Source: JAFGXF01 sp963732595
GTDB lineage: Bacteria; Chloroflexota; Anaerolineae; Anaerolineales; Anaerolineaceae
Length of the DNA: 64,000 nucleotides
NCBI GenBank assembly: GCA_963732595.1
Contig: CAVSZZ010000002.1
Coordinates: 2,294,001-2,358,000, forward strand
Direction of reading: 5' to 3'
A program made the translations under genes and the position numbers. Position 1 is the first letter of the stretch. Every line of letters starts with the position of its first letter. The notes under the pieces were generated by a model, which ran no database searches, was not told the origin of the DNA, and worked only from the letters and a program-made list of their open reading frames with translations. This document shows, piece by piece, positions 9,459 through 16,960 of this stretch.

Positions 9459-9949
9459 GATTTCACCTCTTTGCCCGTGGGTTCGTCCCCATCGGCCATC
9501 AATCCCAGCACAGCCAGGACACCGGCAAAGACCAGGATACCCTGCAGGACGATGTCGATGCCGCGCACTTCCCAGAGGACCGTGTTGAACGGTAGCTGGA
9601 ATCCGGATCCTGCAGTCATCGCCGGGACCTGGAAGGTGTACCAGATCAGCAGACCGGCTGCCAGCAGCGCAATGGCGCCCGCCAGCGGTTTCGACACCAG
9701 CCGCGCCGGTTTGAAGGTCTCTTCGCCGGAGATATTGATGGCGAAGACGAACAGCACGGTCACCAGGCCTGCACCCACGCTCAATTCGATGACCGCCACC
9801 TGCTGAGCGCCCAACAGATACATGATCAGGGCGGTCAGTGCGCTGGCACCTGCCAGCCAGATAGCCGAGATCAACAGGCGCCCGGAGCGGATCGCCTGCA
9901 CGGCGCAGATCAGCGTGGCTAACCCAAGTATGATATTCAGGATCGTCAT
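9455..9949 (-). CDS. MbhD/MbhE-like (NuoJ-position) membrane subunit
   Basis: The 164-residue protein has about five helices. Residues 1-80 resemble the DUF4040/MbhD family (ALTALIMYLLGAQQVAVIEL, AGLVTVLFVFAINISGEE). Residues 115-150 (EVRGIDIVLQGILVFAGVL) look like the MbhE/MrpB N-terminal hairpin, where FDTLGE is usual. It therefore seems to join two short Mrp-type modules in one chain. First gene of the hydrogenase operon; GGAGGAGG lies 12-13 bases upstream, somewhat far. Confidence 0.75.
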   Translation of the reverse strand: MTILNIILGLATLICAVQAIRSGRLLISAIWLAGASALTALIMYLLGAQQVAVIELSVGAGLVTVLFVFAINISGEETFKPARLVSKPLAGAIALLAAGLLIWYTFQVPAMTAGSGFQLPFNTVLWEVRGIDIVLQGILVFAGVLAVLGLMADGDEPTGKEVKS

Positions 9950-10298
9950 CCGATGATGCCTCCTCCATGAGGATAATTAACATTAATTCCAATAAACAGA
10001 TTATTAGGATTGATGGGATTCGAATAATGAACGGGTCGTATCATAATCGTGCAAATGAAGGCTTTCACAAGGGTTAATAAACCAACGCGATTATACATTA
10101 GTTTTAGCCGGGTAAGGAGGGAATTGAAAGTAAGAGATTGCTGGTTACTTTTGTCCGGTTTTAGGTACCCAATAATAATGTAGTCGAGAATCTTTAAAGG
10201 GTGCCCCACATTCATTAAACAGTAGGGGCGCACCGCTGTGCGCCCCTACGGAAATCATAGGTATCGATGTGCAATTAATTCGCTGCTATTTCGTCTTC
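9950..10298. other. AT-rich intergenic region upstream of the hydrogenase operon
   Basis: No convincing gene. It separates ftsH from the hydrogenase operon; both are on the minus strand. A possible minus -10 (TATAAT, 10095-10090) lies about 140 bases before the operon start, but no matching -35 is clear. The region holds the palindrome at 10222-10249. A 95-codon open frame here has no start context or family-like pattern. Confidence 0.6.
10222..10249. repeat. REP-like perfect palindrome
   Basis: Perfect 12-bp arms (10222-10233 and 10238-10249, starting GTAGGGGCGCAC) flank a CGCT loop. No T-run follows, so it is not a normal intrinsic terminator. GTAGGGGCG...CGCCCCTAC palindromes recur between genes in many Chloroflexota and other genomes. 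It lies just downstream of ftsH and may protect the transcript end. Confidence 0.7.
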
Positions 10299-12191
10299 CT
10301 ACTTGTTTTGCCCGGCTTTACCGTCTTTTTTACCGTACTGATCGGTGTCGGGTTGCCGCCGTTCTTCGGAACCGGGAGGCGGGAAGATCTTCTCGAATTC
10401 CTCGCGGGAGAGTGTTTCCACCTCGAGCAGCTTGTTGGCTACTGCATCCAGCTGCTTGCGGTACTTTTTAAGGGTATTAAAAGCCCTCACATAGGCTATA
10501 TCGACGATCTGCCGGACTTCGGCGTCGATCTTTTCAGCCACAGCCTCCGAGTAATCACGCTGCTCGGAGATCTCACGACCGAGGAAGACCAGTTCCTCCT
10601 TCTGACCGTAGACCATCGGACCGAGTTTGGTGCTCATGCCCAGGCGTTTGACCATCATGCGCGCCAGCTGCGTTACGCGTTCGATGTCATTGGAGGCGCC
10701 CGAGGTGATGTCGTTGAAGACCAGGGCTTCAGCAGCCCGGCCGCCCAGCAGGGTGGTCAGTTCGGCTTCGATCTTCTTGCGGGGCATCAGGTTGCGATCC
10801 TCTTCGGGCAGGTTCTTCGTATAGCCAAGTGCCATGCCGCGCGAGATGATGGTGATCTTCTGAACCGGATCGCCTTCGGGCAGGGCGGTCGTGATGATGG
10901 CATGCCCGGCTTCATGATAGGCGATGATGCGTTTTTCACTGGCGTTGATCAGGCGGCTGCGACGTTCCGGGCCGGCCAGTACTCGGTCGATGGATTCTTC
11001 GAAATCGATATGTTCGATGATCTTCTTGTTGCCGCGTGCCGCCAGGATGGCGGCTTCATTGACCAGGTTTTCCAGGTCAGCGCCAACCAGGCCGGGGGTG
11101 CCCTTGGCGATCACACCCAGGTTGACATCCGGCGCCAGCGGTTTGCCGCGCACGTGCACCTTCAGGATGGCTTCGCGGCCCTTCATATCGGGTTTATCCA
11201 GCACAACCCGCCGGTCGAAACGACCGGGGCGCAGCAGCGCCGGGTCGAGGATATCCGGTCGGTTGGTTGCGGCCATGATGATGATGTTGGTATCGGTATC
11301 GAAGCCGTCCATCTCGACCAGCAGCTGGTTGAGGGTCTGTTCGCGTTCATCGTGGGAGCCGCCCAGGCCGGCGCCGCGGTGGCGGCCGACCGCATCGATC
11401 TCATCCACGAACACGATGCAGGGAGAGTGTTTCTTGGCCTGGTCAAACAGGTCCCGCACACGGCTGGCGCCCACGCCCACGAACATCTCGACGAACTCCG
11501 AACCGGAGATCGAGAAGAAGGGCACGCCGGCTTCGCCGGAGACGGCCTTGGCCAGCAGGGTCTTGCCGGTTCCGGGCGGGCCGACCAGCAACACACCCTT
11601 GGGGATGCGCGCACCCAGGGCGATGAATTTCTTGGGTTCCTTGAGGAACTCGACCACTTCGGCCAGTTCGGCCTTGGATTCCTCGACACCGGCTACGTCT
11701 GCAAAGGTGACGGTCGGGCGGTCGCCGGCGAACATGCGCGCACGCGATTTGCCGAAGGCCATGGCGGCGCTGTTCGAGCCCTGCGCCTGGCGCAGGATGT
11801 ACCAGAACACGATGACCAGCACGACCATCGGCAGCAGGTACCACAGCGAGGACAGGATGGTGGCCCAGATGCTGGGCAGCTTGACCTCGATGGCCAGGTC
11901 TTTGTTCGTCAGGGCCTCGGAGGTCACGCCGTATTGGTTCAACTGGTCGATCAGCGAGGTTTCCGGTTCCTTGTTGGTGGTCTTCTCGGTACCATCCGCA
12001 TAAACGACCGTCAGGTTGTTCTCGTCCACGACAATGCGGCTCACGCTGCCATTTTGAATATCAGACGCGAGCTCATTGATCGTCAGGGGCACTGGTGTTT
12101 CCGCGTTGTTCTGGATGGCCATGGAAACCATGACGACCACGGCAACCAGCAACAGGAAATAAACCAGGTAGGTTTGATTTCTGGGATTCAT
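10299..12191 (-). CDS. ftsH: ATP-dependent zinc metalloprotease FtsH
   Basis: The 630-residue membrane protease has one helix at residues 6-25, an extracytoplasmic domain, and a second helix at about 115-133. The AAA+ module has Walker A GPPGTGKT at 204-211, Walker B FVDEIDAV, the pore motif FVEMFVGVG and the second region of homology. The zinc site HEAGH lies near residue 427, with the downstream Asp ligand in the SGASNDIER region. It degrades misfolded membrane proteins and regulators. The ATG at 12191 has GGAG seven bases upstream. The end is rich in charged residues (DGKAGQNK). Confidence 0.97.
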   Translation of the reverse strand: MNPRNQTYLVYFLLLVAVVVMVSMAIQNNAETPVPLTINELASDIQNGSVSRIVVDENNLTVVYADGTEKTTNKEPETSLIDQLNQYGVTSEALTNKDLAIEVKLPSIWATILSSLWYLLPMVVLVIVFWYILRQAQGSNSAAMAFGKSRARMFAGDRPTVTFADVAGVEESKAELAEVVEFLKEPKKFIALGARIPKGVLLVGPPGTGKTLLAKAVSGEAGVPFFSISGSEFVEMFVGVGASRVRDLFDQAKKHSPCIVFVDEIDAVGRHRGAGLGGSHDEREQTLNQLLVEMDGFDTDTNIIIMAATNRPDILDPALLRPGRFDRRVVLDKPDMKGREAILKVHVRGKPLAPDVNLGVIAKGTPGLVGADLENLVNEAAILAARGNKKIIEHIDFEESIDRVLAGPERRSRLINASEKRIIAYHEAGHAIITTALPEGDPVQKITIISRGMALGYTKNLPEEDRNLMPRKKIEAELTTLLGGRAAEALVFNDITSGASNDIERVTQLARMMVKRLGMSTKLGPMVYGQKEELVFLGREISEQRDYSEAVAEKIDAEVRQIVDIAYVRAFNTLKKYRKQLDAVANKLLEVETLSREEFEKIFPPPGSEERRQPDTDQYGKKDGKAGQNK

Positions 12192-12234
12192 TCTTGTCTC
12201 CAAATCGGACCTTCTTTCCGTATCAAGCTAAGGC

Positions 12235-12243
12235 ATTATACCA
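12235..12243 (-). promoter_or_regulatory. Extended -10 promoter of ftsH
   Basis: TGGTATAAT on the minus strand, 43 bases before the ftsH start. No good -35 is seen at 17 bases. It matches the extended -10 found before several other genes of this window. Confidence 0.6.
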
Positions 12244-12354
12244 ACCTTGCAGGTCAGATTCCAGTTAAATGAGCTGAAAAGCGGGGGAATTAATGAATTT
12301 CATATACAAAATATCTAAAATCGGTGGGAGAGCATGTAAATCTTTAAGTAAAAT

Positions 12355-12394
12355 GTCATTGCGAACCCGATGCAGTGCATCGGGTGTGGCAATC
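12355..12394. repeat. REP-like element (GTCATTGCGA ... GTGGCAATC)
   Basis: GTCATTGCGA and GTGGCAATC bracket a near-perfect palindrome (arms 12365-12374 and 12376-12385, starting ACCCGATGCA). Elements with these conserved ends and a variable centre are dispersed in many bacterial genomes. It lies upstream of ftsH, outside any gene. Confidence 0.65.
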
Positions 12395-12429
12395 CGGTCC
12401 TGCCCGAGACGGGCGTTCTTTTTATTCTT

Positions 12430-12510
12430 GTAGGTTGGGTAGAACGAAGTGAAACCCAACATAAGTACACGATCTAGGTACTTCCTGAGTAGAGCGGAGC
12501 GAAACCTAAC
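12430..12510. repeat. Tandem pair of GTAGGTTGGGT-type repeats
   Basis: A first unit (12430-12461) reads GTAGGTTGGGT, then GAACGAAGTG, then AAACCCAAC. A second, decayed unit (12489-12510) keeps GTAGAGCGGAGCG and AAACCTAAC. The first unit is an imperfect inverted repeat (GTTGGGT / ACCCAAC). They precede the small lipoprotein gene; related inverted repeats follow it. Confidence 0.6.
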
Positions 12511-12532
12511 AGAAACATTATTAAACAGGTTG

Positions 12533-12538
12533 TATACT
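12533..12538 (+). promoter_or_regulatory. Candidate -10 element, leaderless start
   Basis: TATACT lies exactly seven bases before the ATG at 12546. If used, transcription would begin at or next to the start codon, giving a leaderless mRNA; no Shine-Dalgarno precedes this gene. No clear -35 is seen. Confidence 0.45.
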
Positions 12539-12545
12539 GATAGAA

Positions 12546-12953
12546 ATGGCGAAAAACGTATTGAAAAGACTAAGTCCTAGTCCTAGAGTAAGTCTCAGTG
12601 TTATTGGTTTAATATTGATCGGTTTATCGGTCACGATATTTGTTGCGTGTAATCGCGGTAGGCTAAGCCTACCAGAACCAGTTTACTCACCAAGTGGAGA
12701 ACGGGTTATTTTACCTTCAATCAACTACAGCAAGGATGATATCCGGAAATATTTATGTGTAAAGCTGATTATTCAAGAGGTTGATACGGAGTCTACCCTA
12801 TTTGAAATTCAGACGGGCGCTTCAGATAGAATGCGTTGGTCTGTGCAATGGATTGGAGAAAAATTATTCCAATTAAAAAGCTCAGATATTGGTAATTATT
12901 GTTGGGCTGAAGATAGTGACGGCACCTGGCATGAATGGGATTGTCCACCGTAA
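12546..12953 (+). CDS. Hypothetical small lipoprotein-like exported protein
   Basis: The 135-residue product has an N-terminal positive patch and a hydrophobic segment (residues 18-34) ending FVAC, a plausible though imperfect lipobox with Cys at 35. The rest is a mixed alpha/beta soluble domain with Cys and Trp near the end (CWAEDSDGTWHEWDC). No family recognised. It is the only plus-strand gene among minus-strand neighbours, is AT-richer than they are, and is bracketed by repeat units on both sides, which suggests it was gained separately. Confidence 0.6.
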   Translation: MAKNVLKRLSPSPRVSLSVIGLILIGLSVTIFVACNRGRLSLPEPVYSPSGERVILPSINYSKDDIRKYLCVKLIIQEVDTESTLFEIQTGASDRMRWSVQWIGEKLFQLKSSDIGNYCWAEDSDGTWHEWDCPP

Positions 12954-12971
12954 ATACGAAGAAGTTTGAAG

Positions 12972-13084
12972 CAGGTTGGTGTTGGGTTACGCTGTGTATT
13001 TGATTAAAATAATGAATCAGTGTTATCAACGGGATAGTGCTGATGTTGTGATATCCCTTTGAAGACGCTAACCCAACCTACGAT
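12972..13084. repeat. Inverted-repeat element with TTGGGTTACGC / GCTAACCCAACC ends
   Basis: CAGGTTGGTGTTGGGTTACGC at 12972-12992 faces GACGCTAACCCAACCTACG at 13064-13082 in inverted orientation, about 70 AT-rich bases apart. The ends belong to the same sequence type as the repeats before the lipoprotein gene. It resembles a small non-coding mobile or REP-type element. Confidence 0.5.
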
Positions 13085-13090
13085 AAATTA

Positions 13091-13122
13091 AACAACAAAG
13101 CCCCGGAAGGGGCTTTGTTGTT
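13091..13122. terminator. Bidirectional intrinsic terminator
   Basis: A perfect 14-bp stem (13091-13104 with 13109-13122) carries a GGAA loop; a T-run follows on the plus side and T-rich sequence on the minus side. It serves the ftsZ operon end on the minus strand and the plus-strand lipoprotein gene. Confidence 0.85.
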
Positions 13123-13158
13123 TCGGCTATATATCGATTTGAGGAGAATCGATTATAT

Positions 13159-13386
13159 CTAATGTGAGGTGGTCATCTTGATGACCTTGCCGGCTTCGGT
13201 CGCCACCACGCGCACGACGCGTGGCATCGACTTGCCGCTGGCGGTCTTGGACGACCCCTTGAATATGACCAGGATATTCCCGGCACCCGGACCCGACATC
13301 TTCTGCATCTGGGGTTTGACGCCCTTCAGATCGGGAAACTGGCTGTAAACCTGGCTGCAAATGGTATCGATGAGATCTTTACTCAT
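13159..13386 (-). CDS. Small conserved-looking hypothetical protein downstream of ftsZ
   Basis: The 75-residue basic protein starts MSKDLIDTICSQVYSQFPDL and has a central ILVIFKG strand followed by a Ser/Lys-rich turn and RVVRVVATEAGKVIKM. No transmembrane segment and no recognised domain. It lies 12 bp after ftsZ on the same strand and before a strong terminator, so it is probably the last gene of the ftsZ transcript. Its compact basic fold could bind nucleic acid, but this is a guess. Confidence 0.65.
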   Translation of the reverse strand: MSKDLIDTICSQVYSQFPDLKGVKPQMQKMSGPGAGNILVIFKGSSKTASGKSMPRVVRVVATEAGKVIKMTTSH

Positions 13387-13398
13387 GGCATTGCCTTT

Positions 13399-14568
13399 CT
13401 ACCCGTTCGTCCGGTAACGTCTGCGGATGAAAGCGGGCATATCCAGATTGGTGAGCGCATTATTTCTCTCCGCTGCCGTATTATCCTGGCCGCGCGAGAA
13501 AGCCGGCTGGTTAGCCATGACCGGGGTTTGAACCGGGATGGGTTTGACAGAAGCCGGAATGGGCAGGGGGATGGCTTCACTCACCGAGCGGCCACCCAGA
13601 CCGGTGATGATCAGGATCACCTGGCAGCGGTCCTGCAGGCGGTCGTCAGTCATCAAACCGGGGATGATCTCTGCCTGGTGCCCGGTGCGTTCCTGCATGA
13701 GGGTCAGGGCTTCAGCCACTTCGTAGAAACTCAAAGCGCTGTCGCCGGTGAAGTTGGCGATGATGCCGGTTGCGCTTTCGATCGGGATGGACTCCAACAA
13801 TGGATGATGCAGGGCCTGCTCGACCGCCTGTTTGGCTTTCTCTGGTCCCTGGCCATAACCGATGGACATGTAGGAACCGCCGCCCTGCTGCATCAGGCGT
13901 TTCAGGTGGGCAAAGTCGACGTTGATCAAACCGGTCTCATTGACCAGTTCTGAAATGCTCTGGACGCCCTGGCGCAGCACATCATCCGCCAGGCGGAATG
14001 CGGCATCCAGGCTCAGGTCGCGCGGGGCGACCTCCATTAATTTATCGTTGGGGATGGAAATGAGGGTGTCGGTAAACGGGCGAATGCTATCCACACCGTG
14101 ATGGGCGTTCGTCTGGCGCCGCCCGGCCTCGAAGGAGAAGGGCAGGGTCACGATGGCAACCGTGACGGCACCCATGTTGCGGGCGATGCGGGCGATGACC
14201 GGAGCGGCTCCGGTGCCCGTGCCACCGCCCATGCCGGCGGCGATGAAGACCAGGTCAGCCCCGGATAAGGCATCCCCGATGGTCCGGATGCTCTCCTCGG
14301 CCGCCATCTGTCCGATCTCGGGCTGTCCACCAGCTCCCAACCCGCGCGTGCAATGCGGGCCAAGCTGGAGTTTGACCGGGGCCAGGCAGCCTGCCAGCGC
14401 CTGGGCGTCCGTGTTGGCGACGATGAAATCCACGCCGCCAATGCCCAGTTCGATCATGCGGTTGACGGCGTTGCACCCGCCTCCGCCGACACCGACGACT
14501 TTCAATACCGGTGGTTTGGCTGAGATGGGCGTGTGATGAATGGTCTGTTCGTTTGTGCTCAGGGTCAT
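13399..14568 (-). CDS. ftsZ: Cell division GTPase FtsZ with altered T7 loop
   Basis: The 389-residue tubulin homologue has GGGGCNAVNRM, NTDAQAL, and the G-box GMGGGTGTG at residues 112-120. The C-terminal peptide NLDMPAFIRRRY matches the FtsZ tail that binds division partners. Differences from the usual sequence are notable: the catalytic T7 loop reads NVDFAH, so the second aspartate (E. coli D212) is His221; GAGGQP replaces GAGxNP; and NAHHGV stands where QAEEGI is normal. It follows the upstream TIM-barrel-like gene by three bases, with GAGAGG as Shine-Dalgarno. Confidence 0.9.
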   Translation of the reverse strand: MTLSTNEQTIHHTPISAKPPVLKVVGVGGGGCNAVNRMIELGIGGVDFIVANTDAQALAGCLAPVKLQLGPHCTRGLGAGGQPEIGQMAAEESIRTIGDALSGADLVFIAAGMGGGTGTGAAPVIARIARNMGAVTVAIVTLPFSFEAGRRQTNAHHGVDSIRPFTDTLISIPNDKLMEVAPRDLSLDAAFRLADDVLRQGVQSISELVNETGLINVDFAHLKRLMQQGGGSYMSIGYGQGPEKAKQAVEQALHHPLLESIPIESATGIIANFTGDSALSFYEVAEALTLMQERTGHQAEIIPGLMTDDRLQDRCQVILIITGLGGRSVSEAIPLPIPASVKPIPVQTPVMANQPAFSRGQDNTAAERNNALTNLDMPAFIRRRYRTNG

Positions 14569-14571
14569 GGA

Positions 14572-15928
14572 TTACCTCTCAGAGAGCTGTGATGCAATAC
14601 TGGTGCCATCGCCGCTGATCCGTTCAACCAGGCAGCCGGCCAGGCGCAATTGATCGACCGTATCCTCGGGGATCGACTGCGTATTGCCGATCACGGTGAC
14701 ACGGGCGGCGTGTTTGGCTTCATCGATCGAGAAACCGATCGTGGTTTGATATTTTTTGACGAAAGGCTTGACCACGTCCAGGTGCCAGTCTGACACGCCC
14801 CATTCATAGCTGGGCAGCAGGATGTAATGGCCAATGAAGCGGGCATTATCTCCCAGCATGGTGTGCTTCACCCTGGGTGCCGGGATGGGGTTGAAACTGG
14901 TCGACCGGCTGGACTGCCACTGGCGCAGCGCGCCCACTGCGGGCAGATTCCTGGCATTCGGTTTGAACCAGGCGTACTTGGCAGACGGGGTGTCCTCGGT
15001 GGCTGCCAGGGTGGCCAGGTTGGCACACAGGATATATTCGGGCAGGGCGGCGATGGTCTTGCCATTGGCAGAAGGGTCATCGACATCCTCACCGGATAAT
15101 GCCCGGGTGATGGCCATGTTGATGGTTGCGTGCTCGGCTTCGCTGATCTGCGGAGCGTTCGCAGACAGATCATTGCCCGGGATTCCGGTGCCCAGCAGCA
15201 TGATGGGCAGGGATTGTACCGAGTGCGGCATTGATCAGGCTCTCGTACCACTCAAAGATGTTGAAGCCACGCTGGTCTTCCTCATCCACCGGGGTGAAAT
15301 ATGGCCGGGCACCCGCCCAGCGTTCCGGTCCGCCGGCGCCAAAGGATAACGGTTTGCCGTGCGTCCAGGCATAGGCGGAGACGACCAGTGTGTCCAGCAG
15401 GTTGGCACTTTTCTCGCGTCGGACCAGCGATTGCATCAGGGATTGCAGGAAGGTCGTATCCCAGTAACTGCCACCCGGCTCGAGCGGCGGCAATACCGGG
15501 ATCATACCCAGCTTGACAGCGCTTTCAGCCAGCGGCAGGAAGATATCCAGGAAGCGTTCAACCAGGTCTTCCTGAGCCCAGGTGGCGGCTGACCAGGCCT
15601 GGTGGGTGTTGGGACGATCACCGAAGATGACATACTGGATTCCCCATTTGGCATAGGTCGCCAGAAAGGTGGGGATATCCTTGTTCTTTTGAAGGGAAGG
15701 CAGCGAAGTGTTGAAGTGCAGGATGGGGATGATCCCGCCCTCCAGCAATCCACGAATGAAGACTTCGGGAATGGATCGATCGGAAGGTGCGGATAACACC
15801 AACCAGTTGGCGCCCAGAGACTGCAGTTCGGGCAACCAGGCGCGCAGATCGGATTCACGGTAATGCTGTGCGTCTGCAAAGTAGTGAAAACCCAGTCGAT
15901 TCTGTTTTTGCGGTATTTGATCAGACAT
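14572..15928 (-). CDS. TIM-barrel-like protein with cell-wall-binding-2-like tail, frame-split
   Basis: One gene broken by one extra base near 15225 (…LINAAL then QSLPIMLLGTG). The first 300 residues alternate strands and helices like a glycosidase-type barrel (LGFHYFADAQ, WLVLSAP, IIPILHF, QYVIFGD, MIPVLPP, LVVSAYAW). The last 45 residues (VTVIGNTQSIPEDTVDQL, then VERISGDGTSIA) resemble cell-wall-binding repeat 2. No signal peptide is seen. No catalytic residues can be named. Directly upstream of ftsZ in the same operon, so a role at the cell surface or in division is possible. Confidence 0.7.
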
Positions 15929-16008
15929 ATTGATTGCCTGGAATTCCGTGGCTGATGATCCTCGTAAGTCTATGTTGCAAGAACGGTGCCAGTGCCACCC
16001 GGCAATCC

Positions 16009-16017
16009 TGCTATAAT
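16009..16017 (+). promoter_or_regulatory. Extended -10 promoter, leaderless start
   Basis: TGCTATAAT ends seven bases before the ATG at 16025 of the SDR gene. There is no Shine-Dalgarno, so the transcript is probably leaderless. It lies between divergent genes. Confidence 0.65.
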
Positions 16018-16024
16018 GACCGGC

Positions 16025-16960
16025 ATGATCCTGATCTCCGGTGGCACCGGGTTCGTCAGCCGGGCACTGGCGCGGCGATTGAACGAGCTTGGGCACGATA
16101 TCCGCATCCTGATCCGCCCCTCGGATCAAAGTCCCAGATTACCGCTGGGTATCCCGGTCGAGGTGGCGGTCTGCAGCCTGAGCGATCCCCGCGGACTGCG
16201 GGTGGCCATGAAGGATGTGAATATCGTTTTTCACCTGGCCAGCTCGGAAAACACCGGCAATCAGGCTGATCTCATGAAGGTGGATATCCAGGGGACTGAG
16301 AACATCGCAGGCGCAGCCCGGGATGTGGGTGTCGACCGTTTCTATTACCTGAGCCATCTCGGCGTGGACCGGGCTTCTGCATATCCGGTGCTCAAGGCCA
16401 AAGCCATTGCTGAAAATCACATCCGTAATTCAGGCCTGGATTACACCATCTTCCGATCAGGGCTGCTCTATGGCATCGGCGATCACTTCACAACCCGCAT
16501 TGCCAGCTTGCTGCAGGCGCTGCCATTCCTCTTTATCATACCGGGCAACGGTCAAAACCTGGTCCAACCTTTATGGGTGGAGGATCTGATAACCTGCATG
16601 TTGTGGTCGATGGAGGATGATAAGACCCGCAAACAGACCATCCCGGTTGGCGGACCGGAATTCCTGAGCTTTCGGCGGGTGGTCGAGATCATCATGAAAA
16701 AGATCGGCAGCCGGCGTCTGCTGGTCTCGATCTCACCGGCATACCTGCGCGCACTGACCGTCATTTTCGAGCAATCCTTCCATACCTTCCCGGTTTCGGT
16801 CTTCTGGCTTGATTACCTGGCAACCGATCGCACCACTGCCATCGACTCGGTGACACGCAACTTTGGGCTGTTGCCATCGCTCTTCGAGACCCGCCTGGAA
16901 CACCTGGCCGGCGAGAACTGGCGCAGCCAACTCAATCAAGATTTGTTTAAGGGAAAATAA
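16025..16960 (+). CDS. NAD(P)-binding atypical SDR / epimerase-like protein
   Basis: The 311-residue protein starts MILISGGTGFVSRAL, a Rossmann GxxGxxG variant of atypical SDRs such as the NDUFA9 group. The region after the nucleotide site holds YYLSHLGVDR where classical enzymes have the Ser and YxxxK, and the following segment carries K-A-K-A-IAE, as in atypical members. Likely roles are sugar-nucleotide or quinone-linked redox or a structural role; substrate unknown. The start at 16025 is favoured by the promoter placement. Its 3' end overlaps that of the convergent GH13-like gene by 14 bp. Confidence 0.8.
   Translation: MILISGGTGFVSRALARRLNELGHDIRILIRPSDQSPRLPLGIPVEVAVCSLSDPRGLRVAMKDVNIVFHLASSENTGNQADLMKVDIQGTENIAGAARDVGVDRFYYLSHLGVDRASAYPVLKAKAIAENHIRNSGLDYTIFRSGLLYGIGDHFTTRIASLLQALPFLFIIPGNGQNLVQPLWVEDLITCMLWSMEDDKTRKQTIPVGGPEFLSFRRVVEIIMKKIGSRRLLVSISPAYLRALTVIFEQSFHTFPVSVFWLDYLATDRTTAIDSVTRNFGLLPSLFETRLEHLAGENWRSQLNQDLFKGK

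Noticed and set aside
9946..10233. 95-codon frame upstream of the hydrogenase operon
   Set aside because: No start context, no domain, low-complexity composition and overlap with the palindrome; better read as intergenic.
10269..12272. 667-codon plus-strand open frame
   Set aside because: Runs antisense through the whole of ftsH and has no family-like motifs; it is a shadow of GC-rich codon use.
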